The notes: a model not told the origin generated them from the letters alone. Positions 34,001-42,603 are shown, numbered from the stretch's first letter. The stretch is DNA of 64,000 nt from Gangjinia marincola (GCF_039523415.1 NZ_BAAAFG010000015.1:248001-312000); one strand, 5' to 3'. Numbers and translations: made by a program.

Positions 34001-36617
34001 AGCCATACATACGACCTTTAGGTGATTTAAGACCAACAAAGGATTTAAAAGGAGCGTATTTTTTTTGAAATACATCCATGGAAAAATCTCCTCCTGTTTC
34101 AAAAGCTCTGGCTAGAAAATTGACTTGCATCATCCCGGGAGCGTTTTTCATCGCACCAAAGTCCATGGAAAAATCTGCCTGCCCTTGATTATTTACTTTT
34201 TGATTAAAAGCAGTGAGCTCTTTATTCATTGATTTCTTGGTAGGATCCTTAAAGACAAAGTTTTTATAGGCGGGGAAAGGGTTTGTTGCCGCACTAAGTT
34301 TTGCCGTGATTTCTGTACGTACATTTTTTGCCGGTGCGCCGTGCAACCAGTTGACACGCAAATCTCCTGTGATTTTTTCGGTGCTGCGTAAAATCTCATC
34401 ATCAAAGTCAATTTTTAGCTTTAAGCGGTTTGGTTTGATGGTTTCAACAGGAAGGGATTTATAATACGTCGCACCACCCACGCTCACTTTTGCACTCCAA
34501 CTTCCCGTGGGAGCATTGGCTGAGGTTGGTACATCAAAACGATAAAAACGATTAACCCCTGTATTCTCAACCTTACTGTAGATGAGTTTTCCCCGGGCAT
34601 TGGTCACCTCCATTTTGACAGGATGATTCTTTGGCAAAGGATTATCAGTATCATTCAACATAAAGTTGAGATGCAGCGTATCCCCCGGTCGCCAAACTCC
34701 GCGTTCGCCGTAGATATAGCCTTTGAGGCCGCGTTCTATTTTTCTTCCGGAAACGTCGTATTTACTAAGAGACAACGACTTTCCATCGGTTAATTTAATG
34801 TAGGTGGTGTGTTTACCGTCTTCCGCGGAAGCGAAATAAGCGTACTCCTCTCCATCATACAGTGTAAATCCATTTTCATCGGTGGACAAAGAGACAATTT
34901 CCTGCTGCTGAAAGTTGTACAACTTCACCTTGGCATTCGCCACAGGATCGGTCGTTAACATATTGGTTACCGCAAAATAATACGACCCATTTTCGCCTCG
35001 CTTAGCAATCAATCCTAAATCTGTCGCCAGAATATTGGTCGCTAGAAAATGATCATCTCTATAGTAGGATTCGTGACAGGGATTTTCACGTTCCTTCCAA
35101 TTGTAATTGTTTGTTTGATAGCTATTGATGCGATTATCCCAAAAGGCTTCTTCACGTTCTTCTTGATTTGCAAAATTCTGCTGACTATAGTTCCCGTAAT
35201 CTGAATATTCGTCATAATAATAGTCATCGTAGTAATACTCGTCATCATCTTCATCGCTCACTACATTGCGGGCAACAGTACAGTCATATAATGCATCTGC
35301 TTTTGAAAAGCTGAGTTCCACCCGATAAATTGCACCGGGATCACTCTTAAAATACGTGCTTAGATCAATGCTGTAAGCTTTCCATTTCCCGGTATTTTCC
35401 AGTTCATTTACGATAAGTTGCACCTTCTTTTTCGCGATACGCCTACCTACCCTGCGAATGGCATTGCGGTAACTGGCATTGAGTTCATTTTCCTGCAAAA
35501 ATTGAAGCACATTATCCTGATATATTTTGATGATGTGCACATCTACGGCCTTTAAATTTACCGCTTCAAGGTTGTATTTAAGTCCGTTTGAATTAGGAAG
35601 GATATTCCCGCTTCGCACCACTCGAACTGCTGGTTTTAGTTGTTCAAAAGAAATGGTCTCGCTAAAAGATTTCTTCAGTTTAAATCCATAGCTGTTTTTA
35701 ATTCCTTCAAAAATAGTAACCGCTACATTACCCGTAATGCGTTTATCTGGATAGACCAGCAGGACGTTATTATTGACCACATATTTTAGTGCTTTAGACC
35801 CTTTGATGGTCACCAGGCCGTCAAAATTTTGATCTTTCTTTAAGGGGTCAGAAAAATTGATCGACAAATACTGATCTGGCGATTGCGCAGTGGTGACATC
35901 TACAATGGTAAAATTATTTTGACCGGGGATGGTCATTTTCTCGCTGCCGTTAAGTTCTGCTGAAATGGGCGCACCATCCCACATCACCTCAATGCTACTA
36001 TCTTCTTCTTTGCGTTTGATGCTATCAATAACAAAGGTGTATGAACGTGTCGAAAGGTCTATAGGAGTCCATTTTATCTTAAGGTTGGTATCACTTTGAG
36101 TAGCTGAAATAATCTTTTTTACCTCGTCAAGCGGAAACACATCTGAAAGCTTTATACTTCCGTTTAAGTATTGATAGGTTTTGCTGTAAGACTGTAAATT
36201 TTCTAGGTTTACGGAGTAATTGGGCGTGATGGTTTTTACCTTAAATGAATAGACTTTAAACTCGGAAGGGACATCGCTATAAATTCGGTCAAGCCGAAGT
36301 CTTACCGTGTATTCTGTATCTGGCGTCAAAGCTTTATCAGGGCTAAATTCCAATGTATTTGCATTGATCGCAATGAGTTTACCCTCAACATCCGGCGTCA
36401 CCTGAAGCACTTTGGAAGACAGTTCCATTCCTTCTTCCCAATCTTCAATGGGTTTTGCCAGACTAATAAGGATAGGATCGTGGCTAGAAATATCTCCCCC
36501 GGTGGTTTGATAGATGTATTCTTTGAACTTAAAGAGGTTATCCGTCTCGGTGTCTGAAGATTTTTTACAGGTTGTCACTGCTAAGGCGAGGAATAGAAGT
36601 AGGCAACGTTTTTTCAT
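31044..36617 (-). CDS. alpha-2-macroglobulin family lipoprotein (thioester-containing)
   Basis: A giant secreted protein of 1857 residues, the bacterial counterpart of alpha-2-macroglobulin, thought to trap proteases in the envelope. A lipobox (ALAVTTC, Cys17 from the chosen start) predicts a lipoprotein. The thioester motif PHGCVEQTTS is intact at about residue 1414, and MG-type beta domains precede it; a helical thioester domain and a C-terminal receptor-like domain follow. An odd Asp/Tyr-rich tract (DDDEYYYDDYYYDEYSDYG) lies near residue 460. The ATG at 36617 is preferred over 36629 because the signal peptide begins there. It pairs with pbpC, as yfhM does in enterobacteria. A GC palindrome remnant is read in frame at 34819-34835. 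Confidence 0.92.
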   Translation of the reverse strand: MKKRCLLLFLALAVTTCKKSSDTETDNLFKFKEYIYQTTGGDISSHDPILISLAKPIEDWEEGMELSSKVLQVTPDVEGKLIAINANTLEFSPDKALTPDTEYTVRLRLDRIYSDVPSEFKVYSFKVKTITPNYSVNLENLQSYSKTYQYLNGSIKLSDVFPLDEVKKIISATQSDTNLKIKWTPIDLSTRSYTFVIDSIKRKEEDSSIEVMWDGAPISAELNGSEKMTIPGQNNFTIVDVTTAQSPDQYLSINFSDPLKKDQNFDGLVTIKGSKALKYVVNNNVLLVYPDKRITGNVAVTIFEGIKNSYGFKLKKSFSETISFEQLKPAVRVVRSGNILPNSNGLKYNLEAVNLKAVDVHIIKIYQDNVLQFLQENELNASYRNAIRRVGRRIAKKKVQLIVNELENTGKWKAYSIDLSTYFKSDPGAIYRVELSFSKADALYDCTVARNVVSDEDDDEYYYDDYYYDEYSDYGNYSQQNFANQEEREEAFWDNRINSYQTNNYNWKERENPCHESYYRDDHFLATNILATDLGLIAKRGENGSYYFAVTNMLTTDPVANAKVKLYNFQQQEIVSLSTDENGFTLYDGEEYAYFASAEDGKHTTYIKLTDGKSLSLSKYDVSGRKIERGLKGYIYGERGVWRPGDTLHLNFMLNDTDNPLPKNHPVKMEVTNARGKLIYSKVENTGVNRFYRFDVPTSANAPTGSWSAKVSVGGATYYKSLPVETIKPNRLKLKIDFDDEILRSTEKITGDLRVNWLHGAPAKNVRTEITAKLSAATNPFPAYKNFVFKDPTKKSMNKELTAFNQKVNNQGQADFSMDFGAMKNAPGMMQVNFLARAFETGGDFSMDVFQKKYAPFKSFVGLKSPKGRMYGSFYTNENHTFDVITLDDSGKPIQRKNLEVRMYEVKWRWWWSSSYDDLSSYTSDKVHRPYKSFKINTNSSGKGSFSINIPQRDNGRYLIRVVDPVSGHATGRTAYFYRNWSNRISTGDNEAAKMLMLSANKEKYVVGEEAKITFPSGSEGRALISVENGVEVVQTKWVKTTKGETTASITITKEMAPNVYINVSLLQPHGAIQNDLPIRLFGIIPINVYNPSTILKPELSLPNEIKPESTFTLKVSEENDQAMTYTLAVVDEGLLDLTRFKTPNAWDEFYAKQALGVKTWDIYDDVIGAYGGNLDQVFAIGGDAEANGAAVKKANRFPPVVKVLGPFKLKKGQTAKHTINMPKYIGSVRTMVVAGSIEQNAYGSAEKVTPVRKPLMVLASLPRRLALGEKVALPVTVFAMKDKVKRATVKLKLPKEMKAVGEMSKTVTFKEPGEQMVYFELEVSDKKGISTIEIEANGNGEKASYQVELELMNPNPVTSRVTEVELQPNAELPVTFETFGLVGTNRAELELSTLPPMNISKRLQYLTSYPHGCVEQTTSAVFPQLYLPTIMEFSYEDQQQMKKNIEKAIKRLGNFQQPNGGLSYWMGSRSANDWGTSYAGHFMIEAEKKGYSMPLTFMSQWKQYQLETARNWRPGKREYRSDLAQAYRLYTLALAGSPELAAMNRLREYASLSNDAKWRLAAAYALAGQKEAARQLANRSNIEFESRRDYYTYGSVDRNRAMAMETMLLLDDKTSIDLAKSIAKALSSKKWMSTQTTAYCLMTMAKMVEKNGGRSVKVNYTINGSTEKASSTFAISQSELDVKAGVNELTFSNQLDNLVFARIITYGVLPLGKEQTTQRNLNASVGYKTANGASLDISSLLQGTDVVATVTITNPTSNPIYDIALTEIFPSGWEIVNTKFTGYGNAQNNQANYTDIKDDRVNFYFDLPKRKSKSFTVLLNAAYLGKYYLPGIQAEAMYDNDHLVRNKGTWVEVVKE
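34819..34835. repeat. GC palindrome in frame inside the macroglobulin gene
   Basis: TCTTCCGCGGAAGCGAA is one arm-mismatch away from the 16-base palindrome found at 53034 and codes for FASAE on the minus strand. Confidence 0.5.
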
Positions 36618-36687
36618 GTATGTGGTCATTATGAGAAACTAAAGTAGTGTGATTAGTAGAGATTGGAATCCCTGAAAATGGGGTTAT

Positions 36688-37614
36688 TTAATTTATATCT
36701 ATTAATATCTCTCCTTCATGATCATCAATTAAGTGACTAACATCAAAATCAAAACTTTGAAATTTTAGTGCCGTATCAATGACGAAGTCAATACAATATT
36801 GACAATTATCCTTTGACCATTTCTTTTTGCCATATATTTCCGCTATCATCTTACCCCCAACCGTTCTTGATACTGTTGGCGTTAAAATTTTGAATTTTTG
36901 AAATTCTCTATAATCAATACCCAGAGAAAGTATTTTTAAAGCTTCTTGAATGTAAGAAACAGATTTGCTGATTACATTAATTGTATTTATAATATCATTG
37001 GTTTCATCTAGCTTTTTTTCTAATCTTGAAATCATTCTTGATTCGCCTCCGAAGAAAAATGGATCACTTTGCCAGCTGATTTTATTGTCTTGATATTCTT
37101 TAATAAGCTCATTAAAAGCATAGGCGATATTCTCGATAGCTGAAGTATAATTACCCTCTGAAAGAGAATTTTCTGACTTAATTATGTAGTCTTTCACTGA
37201 TTTATATTTGATAATCTCTCTAAGAGAGATTTGTTCAAAATCAACTCCAAATTGCGTTGTGGTATTATGAATGAGAAAATCTGTTGTATAAAATCTAAAC
37301 CTTTCTATCTCCGATGTTGCAGGTATTAGTCCTCGATGTTTAAGATTAACTCTTGTTGCGTTTAATTGCTTCATCGTCTCTTTTAAAGTCAATTCAGGAA
37401 TTTTCTCCCAATATTGCATGAAGTTTAAATTTGACGAGTTTATATTATTTCTTTCTGCTGTAAATTTTAAAAACATCTCAATGCAATCGTGAAAAGATAA
37501 AATTGCAAATACTTCCTGGCCATTATTTTTAGAAGATTGATTTACGTCTATGATATATAAGTTTTTAATTAATAACAATCTCCTCAAAGTGAGTTGTTCA
37601 TCTTCGTTTTTCAT
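36688..37614 (-). CDS. hypothetical protein, HEPN-like N-terminus
   Basis: A 308-residue protein I do not recognise by name. The N-terminal half is all helical: AILSFHDCIEMFLKFTAE, then NATRVNLKHRGLIP, which contains R-x4-H followed by a Gly, the pattern of HEPN-type RNases and of helical HEPN-like relatives, then ERFRFYTTDFLIHN. The C-terminal part has QYCIDFVIDTALKF. No signal peptide or membrane helix. It lies 3 bases after the asparaginase stop and 58 before the macroglobulin gene, an envelope neighbourhood where it looks foreign; it is also visibly more AT-rich than both neighbours. No antitoxin-like partner gene is adjacent. Confidence 0.6.
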   Translation of the reverse strand: MKNEDEQLTLRRLLLIKNLYIIDVNQSSKNNGQEVFAILSFHDCIEMFLKFTAERNNINSSNLNFMQYWEKIPELTLKETMKQLNATRVNLKHRGLIPATSEIERFRFYTTDFLIHNTTTQFGVDFEQISLREIIKYKSVKDYIIKSENSLSEGNYTSAIENIAYAFNELIKEYQDNKISWQSDPFFFGGESRMISRLEKKLDETNDIINTINVISKSVSYIQEALKILSLGIDYREFQKFKILTPTVSRTVGGKMIAEIYGKKKWSKDNCQYCIDFVIDTALKFQSFDFDVSHLIDDHEGEILIDIN

Positions 37615-37617
37615 ATA

Positions 37618-38691
37618 TCAATTCTTATAAATCCCAATCTCCAGTTCACCCCCTGCATTCATTGTTGCTCTGTACATCCCTGCCGTATTAAATTCCATCG
37701 TTACATTGCCCTCGTTGTCAATGGCTACAATACCACCATCACCACCAAGCTTCGGGATTTTTCCCTGTATAACCGTTCTCGCTGCTTCTTGTAAGGAAAG
37801 CCCTTTGTACTCCATCAATGCCGAAATATCATATGCCACCATTCCGCGGATAAAGTATTCGCCCCACCCTGTTGAAGACACCGCACAAGTCGCATTGTTC
37901 GCATAGGTTCCTGCACCGATGATGGGAGCATCCCCAATTCTGCCCCAGCGTTTGTTGGTCATTCCACCGGTTGAGGTTCCTGCGGCCAGATTCCCCTCTT
38001 TATCTAAGGCAGCGCAACCCACCGTTCCAAACTTGGCATCTTTAATAAACGGATCTGCAAAACTAACTTTCTTGTCGTCGTGGTCCAGTGCTGTCTTTTG
38101 AGAGGCCTTGATTCGTTGCAGGGATTCAAATCGTTTTTTGGTATAGAAATATGATGGATCGACGAGTTCCATGCCTTGCTCTTGTGCAAAACGTTCTGCG
38201 CCCTGCCCGCTGAGCATCACGTGATCAGAATCTGTCATCACCTTTAGGGCGAGATCAATCGGGTTTTTTACGCGGGTTACACCGCTAACTGCTCCTGCGT
38301 TTAAGTCGGCGCCATTCATAATCGATGCGTCCAACTCGTTGGTTTCTTCATGCGTAAATGCGGCTCCCTTCCCGGCATTGAAAAGCGGAGAATCCTCCAT
38401 GACATTGATGGTTGCTGTAACGGCTTCTATGCTGCTTCCGCCATTGGCGAGAATGTCATGACCTGTTTTGATGGCTTCTTCCAGCTTGGCTTTATACGCA
38501 GCTTCAAGTGAGTCTGTCATGTTTTTCTTTAAGATGGTTCCGGCACCGCCATGAATGACAATGCCAAAGTTAGGTGTTGTATCTTGTTTGTTTTCTTCAG
38601 AAGAAGAGACAGAAGATTCTGTTGAGGTGTCTTTAGACTGACACGAAATTAAAATGAATGAGGCGATTAAAATGGAAAGATAGGTACGCAT
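37618..38691 (-). CDS. isoaspartyl peptidase/L-asparaginase, lipoprotein
   Basis: A 357-residue N-terminal nucleophile hydrolase (plant-type asparaginase) that removes isoaspartyl residues from peptides or hydrolyses asparagine. The precursor is cut before the Thr of GTVGCAALD (about residue 203), and TSTGGMTNKRWGRIGDAP lines the active site; IVIHGGAGTI is the N-terminal signature. The leader ends in the lipobox LISCQSKD, so the enzyme is exported and anchored, most likely facing the periplasm or outside. It heads the strand group with the HEPN-like gene, the macroglobulin and pbpC. Confidence 0.92.
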   Translation of the reverse strand: MRTYLSILIASFILISCQSKDTSTESSVSSSEENKQDTTPNFGIVIHGGAGTILKKNMTDSLEAAYKAKLEEAIKTGHDILANGGSSIEAVTATINVMEDSPLFNAGKGAAFTHEETNELDASIMNGADLNAGAVSGVTRVKNPIDLALKVMTDSDHVMLSGQGAERFAQEQGMELVDPSYFYTKKRFESLQRIKASQKTALDHDDKKVSFADPFIKDAKFGTVGCAALDKEGNLAAGTSTGGMTNKRWGRIGDAPIIGAGTYANNATCAVSSTGWGEYFIRGMVAYDISALMEYKGLSLQEAARTVIQGKIPKLGGDGGIVAIDNEGNVTMEFNTAGMYRATMNAGGELEIGIYKN

Positions 38692-38753
38692 TTAGAATAA
38701 AGTTTAGTATTGCTTTAAAGATAAAAAACTTCGGGACAACTTGATGAATTTGT

Positions 38754-38761
38754 ATCTTTAT
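38754..38761 (+). promoter_or_regulatory. -7-like element of the dioxygenase gene
   Basis: TATCTTTA is one base off the -7 consensus and ends eight bases before the ATG at 38770. No good -33 box is seen. Confidence 0.35.
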
Positions 38762-38769
38762 CAAAATAC

Positions 38770-39309
38770 ATGAGCATGAGTATCCCAAAACCCTTTAATT
38801 TGAATCAGTGGATCAAAGAAAACCGCGATGCGTTAAAACCCCCCGTAGGCAATAGAAACCTTTATAAAGATGCCGGTGATTATATTGTAATGATTGTTGG
38901 CGGCCCAAACGCCCGAAAAGATTATCATTACAACGAAACCGAAGAGTTATTTTACCAGCTGGAAGGTAATATTGAGGTGCATGTACAAGAAAATGGTGAA
39001 AAGAAAACCATGAAGCTTGGGCCGGGTGATATGTATCTGCATCCCGCAGGGGTACCGCATTCTCCCGTGAGACATTCTGGTTCAATTGGATTAGTCGTTG
39101 AGCGCAAAAGAGATAAATTAGATGCCGAAGATGGTCTCTTATGGTTTTGCGACAATTGCAACAACAAGCTCTATGAAGTAAAGTTTAAGCTTGAAGATAT
39201 TGAAAAGGATTTTTTAGGACATTTCCGACATTTTTATACTAATGAAGAACTTAGAACCTGTAATGAATGTGGTACTGTGATGCCGGTGGATGAACGGTTT
39301 ACCGTGTAG
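38770..39309 (+). CDS. nbaC: 3-hydroxyanthranilate 3,4-dioxygenase
   Basis: A 179-residue cupin that opens the ring of 3-hydroxyanthranilate, the last committed step from tryptophan through kynurenine to quinolinate and NAD. The iron ligands are in DYHYNETEELFYQLEG (His, Glu) and HPAGVPHSP (His); the bacterial C-terminal rubredoxin-like site is intact with CDNCNN and CNECG. The length is normal. Two ATGs, 38770 and 38776, are possible. No other kynurenine gene is adjacent; an aldehyde dehydrogenase follows on the same strand after a 150-base spacer that contains a repeat. Confidence 0.95.
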   Translation: MSMSIPKPFNLNQWIKENRDALKPPVGNRNLYKDAGDYIVMIVGGPNARKDYHYNETEELFYQLEGNIEVHVQENGEKKTMKLGPGDMYLHPAGVPHSPVRHSGSIGLVVERKRDKLDAEDGLLWFCDNCNNKLYEVKFKLEDIEKDFLGHFRHFYTNEELRTCNECGTVMPVDERFTV

Positions 39310-39317
39310 ATAAATAT

Positions 39318-39352
39318 AGATTCAAGACCGCTGCGCTGTTAGAATAAAGAGT
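39318..39352 (+). repeat. copy of the ~25-base repeat family after the dioxygenase gene
   Basis: AAGACCGCTGCGCTGTTAGA (39325-39344) matches the units next to pyk and ALDH and points the same way relative to the stop codon. Confidence 0.6.
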
Positions 39353-39460
39353 TCTAGTAGTAAACATACAAACTCTGCTTACTTAAAGAGGATTGCTAAA
39401 TCTTGGATTTTCTAGTGTAATTCTTCGTATTTTCGCAAAAATCACAAATAAACAACCCTC

Positions 39461-41014
39461 ATGGCTACGATTTCTGCAGGAATAGATATAAAAAAGACCC
39501 TTGATCAACTTGGGATAAAAGAAACTAATCAGGGAACCTCTACAGGAAATACTTGGTTCTCTTCTGGAGATCCGATAACCTCAATCTCTCCTGTAGACGG
39601 AGAAAAAATTGCCAGTGTTACCACTACAACTAAAGAAGATTACGAAAAGGTAATCGCTTCCGCCCAAATGGCATTCAAAACCTGGCGCGTGATGACGGCT
39701 CCACAACGTGGAGAAGTAGTGCGTCAATTTGGGGAGGAACTGCGCAGGCTGAAAGAACCTTTGGGTCAATTGGTCTCCTACGAAATGGGAAAATCCTATC
39801 AAGAAGGTTTGGGAGAAGTGCAGGAGATGATCGATATCTGTGACTTTGCCGTTGGACTATCAAGACAGCTTCACGGCCTTACCATGCACAGTGAACGCCC
39901 CGGGCACCGCATGTACGAGCAATATCATTCACTAGGAATTGTTGGGATAATATCTGCATTTAACTTTCCCGTAGCCGTTTGGGCGTGGAATACTGCCTTA
40001 GCGTGGGTATGCGGAGATGTATGTGTGTGGAAACCCAGTGTAAAAACTCCGCTGTGTGGTGTTGCTTGCCAACACATTATCGCCAAAATCTTAAAAGATA
40101 ATGATTTGCCTGAAGGTATCTCATGTTTGATCAATGGAGATTATACCGTAGGCGAAATGATGACTACCGACAGTCGCGTTCCTTTAATTTCTGCCACGGG
40201 TTCTACCCGAATGGGAAGAATTGTAGCCTCAAAAGTGGGAGAGCGTTTAGGAAAGTCTTTACTGGAATTAGGCGGAAATAACGCCATTATCGTCACACCG
40301 GATGCCGATCTTAAAATGACTGTGATTGGCGCTGTATTTGGTGCCGTGGGAACGGCGGGTCAGCGTTGTACCTCAACCCGAAGATTGATTATCCACGAAA
40401 GTATGTACGATAAAGTAAAAGATGCCATCGTAGATGCGTATAAGCAGTTGAACATTGGCGATCCATTGGATACTAATAACCACGTGGGACCATTGATCGA
40501 TACAGATGCGGTGAAGATGTATGAGTCTGCTCTTAAAAAAGTAGTAGAAGAAGGTGGGAAGCTCATTGTAGAAGGCGGAGTCCTTTCTGGTGAAGGGTAT
40601 GAAAGTGGATGCTACGTAAAACCTGCCATTGCCGAAGCTGAAAATGAGTTCGAAATCGTGCAGCATGAAACCTTTGCGCCTATTTTATATCTTATGAAAT
40701 ACAGCGGCGAAGTAGAAAATGCTATCGAACTACAAAATGGTGTTGCGCAAGGATTATCCAGTGCAATCATGACCAATAATTTACGTGAGTCAGAACGATT
40801 TTTATCGGTCACCGGATCAGATTGCGGAATTGCCAATGTAAATATTGGTACTAGCGGAGCTGAGATCGGCGGAGCCTTTGGCGGTGAGAAAGATACCGGC
40901 GGCGGAAGAGAATCTGGCTCTGATGCCTGGAAAGTTTATATGCGCAGACAAACCAATACGATTAATTATACCACAGAGTTACCTTTAGCACAAGGGATTA
41001 AGTTTGATCTGTAA
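39461..41014 (+). CDS. aldehyde dehydrogenase, ALDH7 (antiquitin/AASADH) type
   Basis: A 517-residue NAD-dependent aldehyde dehydrogenase. ISAFNFPVAVWAWNTA, SATGSTRMGRIVASKVGERL, KSLLELGGNNAIIV (general-base Glu) and GTAGQRCTSTRRLI (nucleophile Cys) are in the usual order. The Asn-Asn in LGGNNA and the TAGQRCT form mark the ALDH7 family, whose members oxidise alpha-aminoadipic semialdehyde in lysine breakdown. It is probably a housekeeping enzyme; a role with the neighbouring dioxygenase is not indicated. Repeats begin about 14 bases after its stop. Confidence 0.9.
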   Translation: MATISAGIDIKKTLDQLGIKETNQGTSTGNTWFSSGDPITSISPVDGEKIASVTTTTKEDYEKVIASAQMAFKTWRVMTAPQRGEVVRQFGEELRRLKEPLGQLVSYEMGKSYQEGLGEVQEMIDICDFAVGLSRQLHGLTMHSERPGHRMYEQYHSLGIVGIISAFNFPVAVWAWNTALAWVCGDVCVWKPSVKTPLCGVACQHIIAKILKDNDLPEGISCLINGDYTVGEMMTTDSRVPLISATGSTRMGRIVASKVGERLGKSLLELGGNNAIIVTPDADLKMTVIGAVFGAVGTAGQRCTSTRRLIIHESMYDKVKDAIVDAYKQLNIGDPLDTNNHVGPLIDTDAVKMYESALKKVVEEGGKLIVEGGVLSGEGYESGCYVKPAIAEAENEFEIVQHETFAPILYLMKYSGEVENAIELQNGVAQGLSSAIMTNNLRESERFLSVTGSDCGIANVNIGTSGAEIGGAFGGEKDTGGGRESGSDAWKVYMRRQTNTINYTTELPLAQGIKFDL

Positions 41015-41027
41015 TGTTATAGACCGC

Positions 41028-41330
41028 TTCGCTTTTAGAGATTAGACCGTTCATTTCACTCACTGTTAGAAATAAGACTCTTTCTAAAATGAGGTTAATT
41101 TGAGTATTGACCTTTGTCAGCAAATCACAAAACATCTAATGGCAAGTATGCGAACAGTTGAACAATGAGCCAAGCGAATGTTCTAACAGCGTGCCCAACT
41201 GGAAAGGCGCGCTAAGCGGTCTAGTATCTAACAGTCTCCAAGGTTTTGGGTCGGTCTAACTTCTATTTTCTCTTCCAAGACTCAATAATAAGTTACCGCT
41301 AACGTTCTAATTGGCAAGTGTTTGAAATTT
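41028..41330. repeat. mirrored ~25-base repeat array between ALDH and HHH gene
   Basis: The left part has ATAGACCGCTTCGCTTTTAG, ACCGTTCATTTCACTCACTG and TTAGAAATAAGAC; the right part the reversed words AATGAGCCAAGCGAATGTTC, TAACAGCG, GCTAAGCGGTCTAG and CTAACAG. The centre (41090-41150) shows no repeat. The whole 359-base spacer holds no gene. Confidence 0.7.
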
Positions 41331-41373
41331 TTTGTGTAATTTCATTCCTAACTACTAACCAAAAAGAGAACAA

Positions 41374-41976
41374 ATGACACTTACCGGAATATCCCTCTGG
41401 CTATTTGGAATAGCCTGCGCATTAGTCGGATTTTTATTTACCTGGCTATTTTACAAACGTGCTGATCAGTCGGCGGTAAAAAATCAGACACCATCTGCAA
41501 TTAATCCAACGGTCACATCAACTGAAAAAGATGAAATAGAAACGCTCAAAGCTGATAATAAACGCCTGCAACGCGAATTAGATTTATGCCATGCACGATC
41601 TAAGTTAGCTGCCTCTGCGGCAAAAAAAGTTGAAGCGGCTACACGAATTACTTCTTCGTTTAAGAGTACTGATGCGGTAGTATTTGATGCCGAAGCTGCT
41701 AAGAAAGCTTTTGGCAAAAAGGTCAAGCAAGACGATTTAAAGATCGTAGAAGGAATAGGTCCGAAGATTGAAGAATTATTTCATCAAAAAGACATCAAAA
41801 GCTGGAGAGCTCTATCTGAAACTCCGGTCGAAAAATGCAAAATGATCCTGACTGAAGCTGGCCTCCGATATAAAATGCACAATCCCGGCACCTGGCCTGA
41901 TCAGGCAAAACTGGCGTACCAAGGCAAATGGACTGAACTTAAAACGCTACAGGATAAACTAAGCAGAGGAAAGTAA
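41374..41976 (+). CDS. membrane-anchored helix-hairpin-helix protein
   Basis: A 200-residue protein with one N-terminal helix (ISLWLFGIACALVGFLFTWLFY), a coiled-coil stretch (DEIETLKADNKRLQRELDL), and a C-terminal domain (about residues 122-200) beginning DDLKIVEGIGPKIEELF, a helix-hairpin-helix DNA-binding-like motif followed by KMILTEAGLRYKMHNPGTW. Such proteins are common in Bacteroidota and have no assigned function; the fold suggests nucleic-acid or protein contact at the inner face of the membrane. It lies alone between repeat arrays. Confidence 0.75.
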   Translation: MTLTGISLWLFGIACALVGFLFTWLFYKRADQSAVKNQTPSAINPTVTSTEKDEIETLKADNKRLQRELDLCHARSKLAASAAKKVEAATRITSSFKSTDAVVFDAEAAKKAFGKKVKQDDLKIVEGIGPKIEELFHQKDIKSWRALSETPVEKCKMILTEAGLRYKMHNPGTWPDQAKLAYQGKWTELKTLQDKLSRGK

Positions 41977-42032
41977 ATTGAAGCTGAAGTCGAAGATGAA
42001 TTGATGTTAAATTCTTAGAATCTTCTTTTACA

Positions 42033-42098
42033 AAAAAACCCTCCTTCGCTTGTCACCGTTGCACTTTTATGCTATGGCGACCATGGAGCGCAGGAGGG
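42033..42098 (-). terminator. terminator of the collagen-like lipoprotein gene
   Basis: CCCTCCT (42039-42045) pairs with AGGAGGG (42092-42098) around an internally structured loop, and on the minus strand the stem is followed by T7. Confidence 0.7.
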
Positions 42099-42120
42099 TA
42101 AACTGCAATACTATTATTTC

Positions 42121-42603
42121 CTATAGGCCAAAATGCTGGCTGACTTCATCGAAATTGTTTAAATCAATGCCTGAAGTATCCACATTTGATGGGATGATGA
42201 TAAATCTAAAATTTAATGTTTGATTAAATGTAGATACTAGTCTTAAGTATTCTAATCCAATTCGATCAATATCTAACCTAACCTCAGTGCTTATAACTAA
42301 AGGTAACGTTTCCCAAAAATCGTTGCCACAGCAAGTTACATAACCCAAAACAACTCCGCTATCTACGACTTCTTGTGTTATCTCTGGAATATCTATTATA
42401 TTATTTCCAATTGATATATCTACATCATTAAAAACTACTGATATCACATTTGCATTCCCATCTTCCCCGGGAATCCCTTGAGGTCCTTGTTGTCCATCGA
42501 CGCCGTCGATGCCGTCTTCTCCATCTTCTGCATCGCAAGAAGTGGTCGTAAAAGATACTGCGATTGCCATCATAGCAATCAGCATATAACGCATTGTTTT
42601 CAT
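42121..42603 (-). CDS. lipoprotein with short collagen-like segment
   Basis: A 160-residue lipoprotein. The leader ends in SFTTTSC (Cys23), followed by a short run of Gly-x-y triplets (GEDGIDGVDGQQGPQGIPG) of about eight repeats, and then an unrecognised beta-rich domain of about 110 residues. Collagen-like segments of this length occur in many flavobacterial surface lipoproteins; function unknown. ATG 42603 starts the signal peptide; an upstream start at 42660 would give a non-secretory N-terminus. A terminator follows. Confidence 0.75.
   Translation of the reverse strand: MKTMRYMLIAMMAIAVSFTTTSCDAEDGEDGIDGVDGQQGPQGIPGEDGNANVISVVFNDVDISIGNNIIDIPEITQEVVDSGVVLGYVTCCGNDFWETLPLVISTEVRLDIDRIGLEYLRLVSTFNQTLNFRFIIIPSNVDTSGIDLNNFDEVSQHFGL

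Noticed and set aside
36688..37614. HEPN-MNT toxin-antitoxin pair
   Set aside because: No small nucleotidyltransferase or antitoxin-like frame lies on either side; the flanking genes are a peptidase and a macroglobulin.
40360..40836. Overlapping minus-strand frames inside the aldehyde dehydrogenase gene
   Set aside because: Shadows of a fully conserved sense gene; no start context or domain.
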